From NCBI GenBank assembly GCA_949752735.1, contig OX457040.1, forward strand, positions 3,311,225 through 3,375,224: 64,000 nt of DNA. The letters run 5' to 3'. Positions 41,628 through 51,370 of the stretch are shown in pieces (position 1 is the stretch's first letter; each line of letters begins with the position of its first letter). The DNA is from Lumbricus terrestris (lineage: Eukaryota > Annelida > Clitellata > Crassiclitellata > Lumbricidae). The position numbers were made by a program, and so were the translations under genes. The notes beneath the pieces are model-generated. The model saw nothing but the letters and a program-made list of their open reading frames with translations, did not search any database and had not been told where the DNA came from.

Positions 41628-41895
41628 GATGATGATGATGGTTCACTGCCCGAAGGCAGGTTCATTGGCTTTACGCCCCTGGGGATGAGATGAGTGAGAT
41701 GGTTTCCCGTTGCCTTCCCCAAAGACAATGATGGGTAAGCAACTTGCCCAAGGTCGCTCCGCAGCAGCTCGCGCCACCGCGTCCCGAGATATCTAATTCT
41801 CTGAATGTCAACTCCCCCCCGGGGCTTGACCCGCAGTCCGTTGCAACCAACAGACGTATTCCGCTCTCGCTTACCGGTGTAGCTAACTAGACCAG
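41628..41895 (-). mobile_element. tRNA-derived SINE with A box, B box and (ATC)n tail
   Basis: On the minus strand an A box TAGCTACACCGG (41874-41885) and a B box GGGTCAAGCCC (41822-41832) lie about 41 bp apart, the tRNA spacing. The body has ACCTTGGGCAAG. The 3' domain GGGGAAGGCAACGGGAAACC to GAACCTGCCTTCGGGCAG is shared with the insertion at 19234-19561. It ends GAACCATCATCATC. Flanks TACACGGGCGTTGAC (41613-41627) and TACACGATCGTTAC (41896-41909) look like an aged target duplication. Confidence 0.82.
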
Positions 41896-42031
41896 TACAC
41901 GATCGTTACTATAGTCCTGTTTGGTAATGTTATTTGCGAACCACACGAAGATATTGGAATTACTTAAACACGTTTCTAAAACGGTTCATTATAATTTGAT
42001 AGTCGTTTATTGTGGTGCATTGAATGGAATA

Positions 42032-42140
42032 AAAAAACTGGTTCAGTACCTTGCTCTAAAGTGCTGTAATATGCCGAGCAAATTTCTGTCCAGGGTAACG
42101 GCCTCTGTTGTCATAGACCCTGGTCAAATCGGATCCATCC
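42032..42140 (-). repeat. A-element, best-defined copy (109 bp, 13-bp target duplication)
   Basis: ATTGAATGGAATA is found at 42019-42031 and 42141-42153. Between them lie AAAAAACTGGTTCAGTACC, TTGCTCTAAAGTGCTGTAAT, GAGCAAATTTCTGTCCAGGG, CGGCCTCTGTTGTCATAG, CCTGGTCAAATCGG and ATCCATCC. TGGTTCAGTACC fits a loose A box (10 of 12) and GGTCAAATCGG resembles a B box with one base missing. CCAGGGT and ACCCTGG can pair. Confidence 0.95.
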
Positions 42141-42229
42141 ATTGAATGGAATACTTTACTATGACTGGATCAATCGGAATATTTCTTTACGATAAAGTGA
42201 CGTTGGTTTGACGATAACAGAGCCATAGA

Positions 42230-42330
42230 CTACTAGATGTCGCTCAAAGTGGATGTCGCTAAACACTGGAGACTACGTGAATTATAAGATTGAAATTAAA
42301 CACCTTTAATAGGAGTGCTCATAAAATTAC
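42230..42330 (+). repeat. LR1-like module with D-motif
   Basis: TAGATGTCGCTCAAAGTGG and GATGTCGCTAAACACTGGAG are followed by GAAATTAAACACCTTTAATAG (42293). The GATGTCGCT core is duplicated within 20 bp. Confidence 0.6.
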
Positions 42331-42545
42331 AACATCACTCGCTCATTTATAGTTGTCGAACACTAAGAAGCTATAGCTTGTGATCGAATAAAATTCTGCC
42401 AATGCTCTGGAAATGCCATAATTAAAAGAGGAGAAACGCGGAGGGCAAAGTTAAACATAATCTGATGTAAGACAGTGTCGTCAAACAGTAAATAAACAAC
42501 CAACAACTGGTTTGCATTTAACGGACAGAACTTTATTATTAGAAC

Positions 42546-44846
42546 CAGGGGCGGATCCAGGGGGGGGCCAATCCGGCCATGGCCCCCCATTTCAAATCCC
42601 CATGGGACGTGGCCCCCCCCTCATCCATGGCGGCCCGAAAAAAATTTCAGGGTGTCAGTCATACACAGGAGAATTAATGTATAAATGTAATTAAAATCTA
42701 TAATAAAAATAATATATAAATGTAATTAATATCTAATCTAAGTTTCTCACACAATTGCATTGTATTAATATAAAGCAACGAACCAAAACAATCTTTCAAC
42801 AGTATCCATCTATGATTTGTGGCATACAATGTATGTTATTCGTGTAAACTGTAAAAATATTAACACCAATAAACACAATTATAACTAAGTACAACTAACT
42901 ATTAATTACAAATCAAGTTAACACTAGCACCAGTGTTTGGGATGTAATTTATTATTTGCAGATGCCAAAAAATTTCAGGGCGAAACATATTAAGTTTTGA
43001 GTTTAGTCTATATGTGCAAGAAAATGCGGTGAATGATAACACATGTTTACTCCTTGTTTTTATTTATATCTTACTATATTTCATTCAGTAGTGGGAAGTA
43101 TTTTATTTATTCTAGTCTTAAAAAGTCATCAGTATTTTAGAAGGAAAATTTAACACCTTTTTGAAGATTTCGGACGGTTCACTAAAAATTCATAAGTTTT
43201 TGGGGATGCTAAATTGAACACCTTTTTTTAAATTTCACACAGAAAAATAAAAAGTCATCTCTATTTAGACGAAAAATTAAACACCTTTTTTTAAGATTTC
43301 GCACGGATGACCACAAAAAGTCAACAGTTTTTATGGATGCTAAATTGAACACCTTTTTTTGAAAATTTCGCACGGATGACTAAAAAGTCATCACTCCTTT
43401 TAGACGAAAAATTAAACACCTTTTTTAAGATTTCGCGCGGATGACTACCAAAAGTCATCAGTTTTTTGGGATGCTAAATAGAACACCTTTTTTAAATTTC
43501 GCAGGAAAGAATAAAAAGTCATCACTCTTTTTAGACGAAAAATTAAACACCTTTTTAAGATTTCGCACGGATGACTACAAAAAGTCATCAGTTTTTTGGG
43601 ATGCTAAATTGAACACCTTTTTTTGAAAATTTCGCACGGAAGACTAAAAAGTCATCACTACTTTTAGACGAAAAATTAAACACCTTTTTTAAGATTTCGC
43701 ACGGATGACTACAAATAGTCATCATTTTTAGGGATGCTAAATTGAACACCTTTTTTTAAAATTTCGCACGGAAGACTAAAAGTCATCATTCTCTTTAGAC
43801 GAAAAATTAAACACCTTTTTTAAGATTTCGCACGGATGACTACAAAAATTCAGTCATAGGGATGCTAAATTGAACACCTTTTTTGAAAATTTCGCACGGA
43901 AGACTAAAAAGTCATCACTCTTTTTAGACGAAAAATTAAACACCTTTTTAAGATTTCGCAGAGATGACTACAATATGTCATCAGTTTTTTGCGATGCGAA
44001 ATTAAACACCTTTTATGAAAATTTCGCACGGTAGAATAAAACGTCATCACTCTTTTTAGACGAAAAATTAAACACCTTTTTTAAGATTTCGCACGAATGA
44101 CTACAAAAAGTCATCAGTTTTTTTGGATTCTAAATTGAACACCTTTTTTGAAATTTTCGCACGGAAGACTAAAAAGTCTTCACTCTTTTTAGACGAAAAA
44201 TTGAACACCTTTTTTAAGATTTCGCAGGGATGACTACAAAAGTCATCATTTTTTTGGGATGCAAAATTGAACACCTTTTTTGAAAATTTCGCACGTAAGA
44301 CTAAAAAGTCATCACTCTTTTTAGACGATAAATTAAACACCTTTTTTAAGATTTCGCACGGATGACCAAAAACTTTCATCAGTTTTTTGGGAAGGAAAAT
44401 TGAACAACCTTTTTGAAGATTTCCGGCGGATTACTTAACAAAGAACATCTAGTTTTCGGGAATGAAGTTTTTATGTAAAGTCTATTTTTACTGAGACCTT
44501 ATGGCACTCTTATAAGCACTGAAAAGTACAGCTATTTTGTTAAGATAACAGCTTAAAATGCTAAAATTCAAAAAGTTTCTGGTGGGGAGAGGCATATCCC
44601 CTCCCCACACCCCTCCCCTACCACTCTCGGCGCTGCGCGCCTCATGATTGTCTTCAGACGGTCAATTATCTACCCCTCCGGAAACCTCAATCCCCCCAGA
44701 GGTGGGGGCTAAATTAAACTCTGGTTTCGGTCAAAAACGACAAAAAAAGTTCATCAGATTTTTCAGCGAAAGATCAACGAAAGATTTTCCGACCACAGCA
44801 AAAAATTTTTTGGCCCCCCCTTCGAAATGTTCTGGATCCGCCACTG
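42546..44846. mobile_element. Non-autonomous hAT element with 8-bp target duplication
   Basis: The left end CAGGGGCGGATCCAGG (42546) and the right end, inverted, CAGTGGCGGATCCAGA pair imperfectly. ATTAGAAC flanks both sides exactly (42538-42545 and 44847-44854). Both ends continue into GGCCCCCC-rich sequence. The 2.3-kb interior holds no transposase but a 1.28-kb tandem array. Confidence 0.9.
43140..44420 (+). repeat. Dimeric tandem array (~66-bp monomers) inside the hAT element
   Basis: Monomers alternate between two types. One begins AGACGAAAAATTAAACACC with TTTTTTAAGATTTCGCACGG; the other begins GGGATGCTAAATTGAACACC with TTTTTTGAAAATTTCGCACGG. Starts of ACACCTTTT are spaced 63-70 bp, giving a ~133-bp higher-order repeat, about nine to ten dimers. 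Each monomer also holds an inverted repeat of the kind GATGACTACAAAAAGTCATC. Confidence 0.92.
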
Positions 44847-44934
44847 ATTAGAACCACAACGTTCGCTAATAATGCATAAGTTCGCGCACTGTGTTCCAGC
44901 CCTGTCTTCTCGTCAATTTTAAACTGGCAACTCT

Positions 44935-45060
44935 CTTGTGAATGCCAATGGTTCTGCGGTAAATGGTAACTATAGCCTTTGCTGGTATTCTCTTAGTACC
45001 AGTCCCGAAGAAGAAAAAGCGAGGAGGGCGATGACGAGGTTAATCTTGATGGTCATTAGA
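44935..45060 (+). repeat. RTE-tail-like repeat, diverged
   Basis: GGTTCTGCGGTAAATGGTAAC, AGTACCAGTCCCGAAGAAG and AGCGAGGAGGGCGATGACG match 41465-41590. Confidence 0.5.
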
Positions 45061-45339
45061 AGAGAGATAATGTTCACTTGAAAATACATATATAGCTGGT
45101 TATCAGTATATCTTTTATGTTTATATATTTCTTCTTTAATTATATTACGCTATACATTTAAATAGGAAATCTAATATTAAAGATGATGAACTGTTGAACT
45201 GCCGTAATTATTATTTTCTTAAGGTTATATTCACTTCTTTGTAAAGTCGTCAACGGCCACAGCAATTGCAAGATGCAGCTAAACTATTGGAATAAATAAT
45301 TAAATCTGCTCTTCTTTTTAGTTCAGCATTCTTCTGCAT
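45061..45339. other. Unassigned AT-rich sequence
   Basis: A GCAAGATGCAGCTAAACTATTGG segment (45265) resembles the LR1 module. Nothing else is recognised. Confidence 0.3.
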
Positions 45340-45600
45340 TGTTGTACAAATGCAGGGTGCTTAGGCTAAGTGCGGTCGAAATCAGTTGTACTGACAGAAG
45401 CAAGATATCGCTAAAGCGGCTAAACTATAGTTTAGGTGGATCATTCGCTATTTGGAAATACATTTTAGCGTCGATGTTGTCAACTTTGCGTAACGTGGAC
45501 TGTCATTAAACAGACATCACTGCATGTAAATCGTGAAGGGAATTAAGCACCTTTCAGAAGATGATAAATTACCATATAATATAAGTAGACCGTGTGTATC
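45340..45600 (+). repeat. LR1 module with D-motif
   Basis: TAAGTGCGGTCGAAATCAGTTG, GCAAGATATCGCTAAAGC, TTCGCTATTTGGAAATACAT and GGGAATTAAGCACCTTTCAG (45539) follow the LR1 order of 53320-53655. Confidence 0.6.
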
Positions 45601-45681
45601 TGGTGTGTATATCTGTCATCAACTCCAACTGAAACAGTAGTCTTCTGCAACATCGCACTGAGATGAAGGAATAACGAAACG

Positions 45682-46280
45682 ACAACTTCACTGGCTTCCA
45701 CTCTCGACCCGTATACAATTTAAAGTATTACGGCGAATTCTGCTGAAAATTAATTAATTAATGGAATAATCATAACAGACTAAAATGAGCGTGGCAGCTG
45801 TAGGCTACTATGTCGCTACATAACGCATTGACTGGGCGTGATTCAGAAGGTCGTGGCTTGATTCTGATACATCACATAGCATAGTTTTCGCAACACCATA
45901 CTGAAGGCTGGTATATCCCAGCCTGCAAGAGTGAGAATATTAAATTCCTGATTTTGGTCCTTAAGTCTCTAACGGGTCTTGCTCCGAAGTATCTGCGCGA
46001 TCAGAAACATGTACTTCGCCCCATTTCTGCCACTTTGTTGCGTCCTCTTAGGTCTTCTGCTCTGCTTGACCTCTTCCCCCCCCCCCCCGAGTCAGGACTG
46101 CCATGGCTCAATCTAGATCATTTGCCAGCATTGGTCCCTCACTTCCTCCATCAGTTTGCTCTGCCATCCGCTCTGGTAGTGTATCCTCGTCTTTCTCTCG
46201 TCTAAAAACTTGCCCTTTTCTCGGGGTTGAACGCACAGGGAGAGCTTCTGAAAGGCTCTTGCTACGAGAAGCCCTTTATA
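45682..46280 (+). pseudogene. L2-like LINE C-terminal fragment, interrupted and frameshifted
   Basis: QLHWLPLSTRIQFKVL (45684-45731) is separated by a ~200-bp insertion from ILVLKSLTGLAPKYLRDQKH (about 45950 on). The frame then shifts at a run of C (46077-46089) and continues RVRTAMAQSRSFASIGPSLP, SGSVSSSFSRLKTCPF and a 3' end with GAGAAGCCCTTTATAAG. The whole is a decayed 5'-truncated copy of a family related to 28085-28560. Confidence 0.75.
45735..45945. repeat. Dispersed repeat X inserted in the LINE
   Basis: From GAAAATTAATTAATTAATGG to AGAGTGAGAATATTA this block splits the LINE reading frame. It matches 47209-47672, except that the latter contains an extra 255-bp element. The preserved text includes GTAGGCTACTATGTCGCTAC and TATATCCCAG. 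Its exact ends and class are unclear. Confidence 0.65.
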
Positions 46281-46439
46281 AGTAGTCAGATAAGATAAGA
46301 CACTAACGACATCGGAAGTAAAGGACGGAAAGTGGAGAATCAGCACATTATATCATACACTATATGCAAATGGTATACAGTACATTAGTCAGAATAATGG
46401 AAATCAGATAGAAGTATAAGAGAAATGCAGATTCATTGT

Positions 46440-46750
46440 CACCTGGATAAATCATTCAATCTCCTTTATTGACCACCAACACAAAGTAATACAAGCGTAC
46501 AGTTTACAAAATCGTATGCAGGTTGTCAATAGGTAAACCCAAAGGAACATATGATATGGTTCCACGAAACAGGGTTCCCTATTTACATCAGTAATTTCTC
46601 ACACATTGATGGTCACCATTATATCTTCATAGTCATATTGTAAATTGTCAACAGTTGATTTTAATTGGGAGCTTAAGGCGCCTCGCAAGATGTGTAAAAG
46701 CACACTAAACAGAAACAATCATAGACAATTCATGCAGTGTATATATGAAT
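46440..46750 (-). repeat. Probable LINE 3' UTR
   Basis: ACAGGGTTCCCTATTTACATC near 46570 and the AT-rich flanks resemble the 3' UTR of the LINE at 10030-10625 (ACAGGGACACCTATTTACATG). No protein part follows on the minus strand, so it may be a strongly 5'-truncated copy. Confidence 0.4.
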
Positions 46751-47208
46751 ATACATGTAGTAGTGCATGTACAAGTGTATCATGAAGGCAACAATAAGAT
46801 AACTGAAACAAGTGCAGCCAAAAAGTAAGCTTTGAATTTCCGTTTGAAGTTATAATAAAAATATGAGGAAATAAAAAAAATTATAAGGAGAAAACGATTA
46901 AACTATTTTACATGTATATACCGGCTACTTTCAATTTTCGTCGACGGTCTAATAATTATGATGACGTCGAATCTTGAAGAATTATAGTGGTAATAATCAT
47001 CGTTTATTTAAAAAAGTGACAAATCCGGATTATACGGAAGCGCATTAAATAAAAATAATAAAAATATGAACGAAACAATGTCATTTTGCATCCCTTTACA
47101 GGTATAATGCAATGTTGCCTGTGTGTGTAGAAAAACTGAAGTTTATTAGCATAAATAATTTCAACATAAAACAACAATTAAGACACAATGACCTACACCA
47201 ACCGAGCA
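46751..47208. other. Unassigned AT-rich sequence
   Basis: No recognisable gene or bounded element. Confidence 0.3.
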
Positions 47209-47233
47209 GCGAATTCTTCTGAAAATTCATTAA

Positions 47234-47488
47234 TTGTGTCACAATCCATGAAAAGGTACCAGGTCTTAGTAATGGAGTTAGAGCTACCACAACATAGGTT
47301 AATTATTACTGGACAGAATTTTAAAAAATGAAGTTAATATCTTCTCAATTCCCAAAGATATCAGGATTCACACGACATATGAATTAATCGTTACGAAAAG
47401 TAAAAAATAGACCCCAACGTCCTTTCAGGCTGGTTTCTGACGAAACTGTGAACTAAGACTTGGTACCTTTTCTTGGATTGTGACACAA
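47234..47488. mobile_element. 255-bp MITE with 36-bp inverted repeats in repeat X
   Basis: The ends TTGTGTCACAATCCATGAAA and, inverted, TTGTGTCACAATCCAAGAAA continue into GGTACCAGGTCTTAG and GGTACCAAGTCTTAG, about 34 of 36 matches. TTAA flanks both ends (47230-47233 and 47489-47492). The paralogue at 45745-45765 shows the site without insertion. Because the boundary bases are symmetrical, a TA duplication (mariner-type) fits as well as TTAA. Confidence 0.82.
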
Positions 47489-47672
47489 TTAATGGAATAA
47501 TCATAACAGACTAAGATGATGTATGTGGCACAGTGGCAGCGGTAGGCTACTATGTCGCTACATAACGCATTAACTGGGTCAAACGGTCGTGACTTGACTC
47601 TGATACATCACATAACATAGTCTTCGCAACGCCATACTCAAGGCCAGTATATCCCAGACTGCTAGAGTGAGA
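47489..47672. repeat. Repeat X, right part of second copy
   Basis: GGAATAATCATAACAGACTAAG, GTAGGCTACTATGTCGCTAC, ACATAACGCATTAACTGGG and GAGTGAGAATATTA match 45757-45941 closely. Confidence 0.8.
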
Positions 47673-47699
47673 ATATTAGTGAATGTTTGTGTAAAAAAT

Positions 47700-47788
47700 G
47701 GGATAGATCCAGATTTGACCACGGCCTAAGACTACAAAGGCGGTTGTCCTGGACAGAAATTTGTTTGGCATATTACAGCACTTCTATA
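47700..47788 (+). repeat. A-element copy, diverged
   Basis: GGATAGATCCAGATTTGACC, CTAAGACTACAAAGGCGG and TTTGGCATATTACAGCAC are clear. The inner stem pair is C-G instead of T-A, as at 5727-5812. Confidence 0.75.
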
Positions 47789-48077
47789 ATGCATCATTAA
47801 AATAATTATGTGTAATTATTATAATTATGCATGAGTAATAATTATTATTACTGTGTAATAATTATAGTTCTGTATCAATATTAGATTGCGACTTACAAAC
47901 TCGTTTAATAAAACATGTAGAAGTCATACTTCATTAAAAACTAAAAAGGTTCCGTATTTCAATTACATATAATATTTCTGCCCAGTTCAAAAAGGTGTTC
48001 AAGACAGGTATTTTAAACTTTCTGTTTCCACGTTTATATGAGGTCTAACCATTATTGACTACTCTACGCCAAAATTT

Positions 48078-48275
48078 CTCAAGTGCTGTAATATGCCGAG
48101 CAAATTTCTGTCCAGGATAACGGCCTCTGTTGTCATAGACCTGGCCAAATCGGATCCATCCATCCATCCATCCATCCATCCATCCATCCATCCATCCATC
48201 CATCCATCCATCCATCCATCCATCCATCCATCCATCCATCCATCCATCCATCCATCCATCCATCCATCCATCCAT
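48078..48275 (-). repeat. A-element with expanded (CATC)n tail
   Basis: CTCAAGTGCTGTAATATGCC to CAAATCGGATCC (about 48156) is followed by about 29-30 units of CATC to 48275. In the other copies the tail has only two to four units. The element strand reads plus to minus as in the other ATCC-tailed copies; Met-Asp-Gly-Trp repeat frames are artefacts of the tail. Confidence 0.93.
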
Positions 48276-48549
48276 CATCGCTGGGTAGGCCTGCTGTATG
48301 ACGCAGCATAAAGACGTTACTATCTGGTTGATGCAAATAAATTATAATCAATAGAATAATTTCCAGGTACGGAGAACATTTCTCAGCTTGAATAATCATA
48401 TGCGACTGTTTCAACACACTCATCAACACAATCATATCATATCATTATCATAATTATGCTTTCAAACTGTCGTCGACGTATGAACATTGTTTCGTTGGTC
48501 TTGAAATTCAACTTTGCGTGTAGAAGAACAAATTTCTTTTCTGTTAATA

Positions 48550-48600
48550 TGAGGGCGAGAATCAAACACCCTTAATACGAGTACTAAACAGCCATATAAG
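48550..48600 (+). repeat. D-motif copy
   Basis: GAGAATCAAACACCCTTAATACG followed by AACAGCCATATAAG. Confidence 0.5.
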
Positions 48601-48689
48601 TAAAACTTACGAAAAACCAGCATATTTGTAAGGCACGAAAAGTAGAAGTCAAGTATCATTGTCAGTTTCAGTATTCATTCGTTCATTCA

Positions 48690-48890
48690 TTCAATCAAGA
48701 ATTTATATAGCGCTTCTTCAGGGGTACTACTCAGAAGCGCTCCCGACTCTAGCACGGCAAAAAAGGATAGTCTTGAGTTTAATAAAAAAAAAATGTTTCA
48801 GTAATAACCCCAGCAAGTAGACGTAGCTCCTGTGGGAGCACATTCCAGACAACTGGGCCGATCACAGGAAAGTATACATAAAAGTATACA
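48690..48890 (-). pseudogene. L2-like LINE 3' fragment
   Basis: Minus-strand FPVIGPVVWNVLPQELRLLA, GVITETFFIKLKTILF and RARVGSASE equal the end of the protein at 1-388. They are followed by the shared tail TCTGAGTAGTACCCCTGAAG and GCGCTATATAAATTC. Only about 50 codons remain. Confidence 0.78.
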
Positions 48891-49340
48891 TATCAATGGA
48901 GGAAAAGAAGTAGAACAGGTAAATAATTCTGCAAACTATGAAGTATGAATGCAACTGATGACAAATTCCACAGCGAAAATCTAAAGGAGAAAAGCACATG
49001 GAGAAATGAGGCATTCTCAAAGAGCACAGAAATTGTAAAAATAAAATGAATAGGGATATGAGGAAACGGATGATAGAGACAATGATAACATGTGTTTAAC
49101 CCGAACAACACCACACTCGATATTGACATCATGCAGGCAACAAGTCTAGTGGAGTCTAGTGCTGTTCGGGTCAAACACATGGACCATGAGCAATGAAGAT
49201 ATAAGATATGGAGCAGTAGGCATAAAATCGGCTGGATGGAACATTTGCACACACAACGAAGTGCAAATGAATGCAAAAGAAAGCGCACAATAAAAGACGG
49301 ACAACGAAAGAGGGTCTAAAACAGGGGTGTCAAACCTTTT

Positions 49341-49978
49341 TTAGTGGCGGGCCAGTGAGAACATTTTCCAACAAGTAGCGGGCCAGGGTGTCGAAGCTCC
49401 TGAGCAAAATTGGGTAGTGATCTGAGAGAGAGAGCTCCGGGCTTGGTCAGTCAATTCCCAGAAAAGTTTTGTATAAGTAAATCTCAAATGGTGCATTTTT
49501 AGCATACGAACAGTCAAATAATTATGTGATAAACTTATATTAGCAAAACACTGCTTTTTATCCGGGCACACATTTTCCGAGGCCTTCAACAAGCAATCTT
49601 TTACAAAATCTCCCTCGGCAAAAGGCTTCATAGCTGTGGCAACCATAAAATTATGTGAGAAACTGCATATATACATGTAGCTTGCTACTACAGCAGACAC
49701 TGACTGGTGAATGATTGTCTTGAAAATATTCTGCTGCTTGGTCAAGTTCTTCTTCAAATCTTCAATCTTATCTTTATTACTCTGGCCTAGGCCCCACTAT
49801 AAATATCACCATGCTTTGTATCATGATGTCTACGGAGGTTGTATTCCTTCACAACGCTAACCTTTTCCTGACAAATTAAACATACTGAGTAACTGCTGTA
49901 TTCAACAAAGAAATGAATACATATCCGTCCAAATATCGCGAAAAGATCTTGATCCAATGTCCACTTTTCGCTTCTCAT
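49341..49978 (-). pseudogene. hAT transposase N-terminal remains with BED-type zinc finger
   Basis: From 49978 the minus strand reads EKWTLDQDLFAIF, FFVEYSSYSVCLICQEKVSV and EYNLRRHHDTKHG, a BED-like finger with a C-x2-C pair and an H-x4-H pair. The frame stops near 49787 and reopens in another frame with IEDLKKNLTKQQNIFK, VVASYMYICSFSHNFMVATA, KPFAEGDFVKDCLLKASENV and CPDKKQCFANISLS, typical of the hAT family behind GTF2IRD2/ZBED proteins. The DDE-type catalytic core and dimerisation domain are gone. It cannot act as a transposase. Confidence 0.85.
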
Positions 49979-50039
49979 TAAATTTTGACAATATTTTTAA
50001 ATATTATAAGTGTTTCGTAACTTTCATAATTTTGTTAAC

Positions 50040-50633
50040 CACAACAATTGGTCTACAGACAACTCGTCTAACGATAAGTGGTCCTGAGACAATTCATCTA
50101 ACGACAACTGGTCTACAGACGAATCGAATTTGTGAAATAGAAGCTGGATTTATGAAAAAACGTTAAGTGGTTTTCTAGTTTAAATGGAAGCTGGATTGAT
50201 GATTTTCATTCATGTAGCCTATTTCAACATGCATCCAGCGTCTACTTCATATTTAAAAATACCTTCTATTTCTCGCTCGTTATTCTCGTTAATCCAGCTT
50301 CTATTTCAGATATAAAGATACCCTCATCCAGCTTCCGTTATATAAGCGAGTTGTCATCAATCCAGCTTCTATTTCAGATCTAGAAATACCTTCATCCAGT
50401 TTTTATTTCTCATGCGTTATTTTCGTTAATCAAGCTTCTATTTCACCTGTAAAAGAACCTTCATCCAGATTTCATTTCTCTTGCGTTTTTTCATCAATCC
50501 AACCTCCATTTCACCTGTAAAAACTGTCATCCAGCTTCCATTTCTCAAACGCTGGACCAATTGTCTGTAGACCAGTTGCCGTTAGACGAATTGTCTGGGG
50601 ACCACGTGTCGTTAGACGAGTTGTCGTGACACC
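50040..50633. mobile_element. Foldback element with 9-bp duplication nested in the hAT
   Basis: TTTGTTAAC flanks it (50031-50039 and 50634-50642). The inverted arms of ~75 bp share GACAACTCGTCTAACGA, GACAATTCNTCTAACG and CAACTGGTCTACAGAC. Between the arms, from about 50145 to 50550, lie six or so ~65-bp repeats containing ATCCAGCTTCTATTTC. The 9-bp duplication and long arms would suit a Mutator-like origin, but no protein is present to prove this. Confidence 0.8.
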
Positions 50634-50929
50634 TTTGTTAACAGACAACCTTGAACCAATTATAGGAAACCATGAATACATAGTCTACACAGAGCTGTTC
50701 GTCTGAGCAAGAGTGACGCCAGTAAGAAAAAACCCATGTATTTGGCGCTGACGGTAAATTTTGTGTAAAATACAAAAGTGAACTTTTATGCTCTAATTTT
50801 GGTAATCTTTAGAGAAGGCTCCGCGGGCCAGAAAAAAATCGTCGGCGGGCCAGAAATGGCCCGCGGGCCAGCTCTTTGACACCCCTGGTCTAAAATGAAA
50901 CTAATGCAATACTGTTGTGTGGTAAACTC

Positions 50930-51030
50930 CGCCAATGGTTGCACTCTGCCAGTGCCAGTCCAATGCGTGGATAGAGGAGGAGGGCACCGATTATGATCTC
51001 TTTTGTCGCACAGTGACGTTAAACTGCGGC
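50930..51030 (+). repeat. RTE-tail-like repeat
   Basis: AACTCCGCCAATGGTTGCAC, CTGCCAGTGCCAGTCCAATG, AGAGGAGGAGGGCACCG and CACAGTGACGTTAAACTGC are present. Confidence 0.65.
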
Positions 51031-51179
51031 AACTTCTGCATTATGCTGCAATATATGCCAAACAAGTTTTGGTCGGCAGCATCGTCCTTTGATGCTACAA
51101 GTAAACACTGGATTCATCATTCCATAATTATGTTGTCGTACCTAATCTGCATATCTTGCTTATTTATTCATTTATTTGT

Positions 51180-51370
51180 CCATTTATATAATAGCGCCCA
51201 TTGAAGCTCTCCACTCAGAGGCGCTCCAGACTAGGCCTACAGCGCAGACACATGCATCGGAGTTTCACGCTGAAGAGCTCAAGAAATTGCGAGTGAATGA
51301 TTTGACGGCTTGAGATGGATTCGGACATGCAACGGAAATGCACATAACCACTACACCACCGAGCCCAACA
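51180..51370 (-). mobile_element. tRNA-derived SINE with an L2-like tail, diverged
   Basis: On the minus strand CGGTGGTGTAGTGGTTATG (A box) is intact, while the B box has decayed to GTCCGAATCC. AACTCCGATGCATGTGTC, GCGCCTCTGAGTGGAGAG and GGGCGCTATTATATAA form the body and tail. Confidence 0.75.

Larger units (their letters stand above)
49322..50887. mobile_element. hAT element with perfect 8-bp duplication and transposase remains
   Basis: CAGGGGTGTCAAA at the left and, inverted, CAGGGGTGTCAAA at the right bound the element. GTCTAAAA occurs at 49314-49321 and 50888-50895. GCGGGCCAG-rich subterminal blocks lie at both ends, as known from ZBED/Charlie-type hAT elements. It holds two pieces of a transposase on the minus strand and a nested 594-bp foldback element. 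Confidence 0.93.

Noticed and set aside
43140..44420. CRISPR-like array
   Set aside because: Monomers are contiguous satellite units without unique spacers, in a eukaryotic hAT element.
48045..48435. Met-Asp-Gly-Trp and Ile-His-Pro-Ser repeat proteins
   Set aside because: Translations of the (CATC)n tail of an A-element.
48893..49288. 131-codon minus-strand frame, Leu/Phe/Cys-rich, possible membrane protein
   Set aside because: The plus strand here is A-rich repeat flank; hydrophobicity follows from base composition and no motif is recognised.
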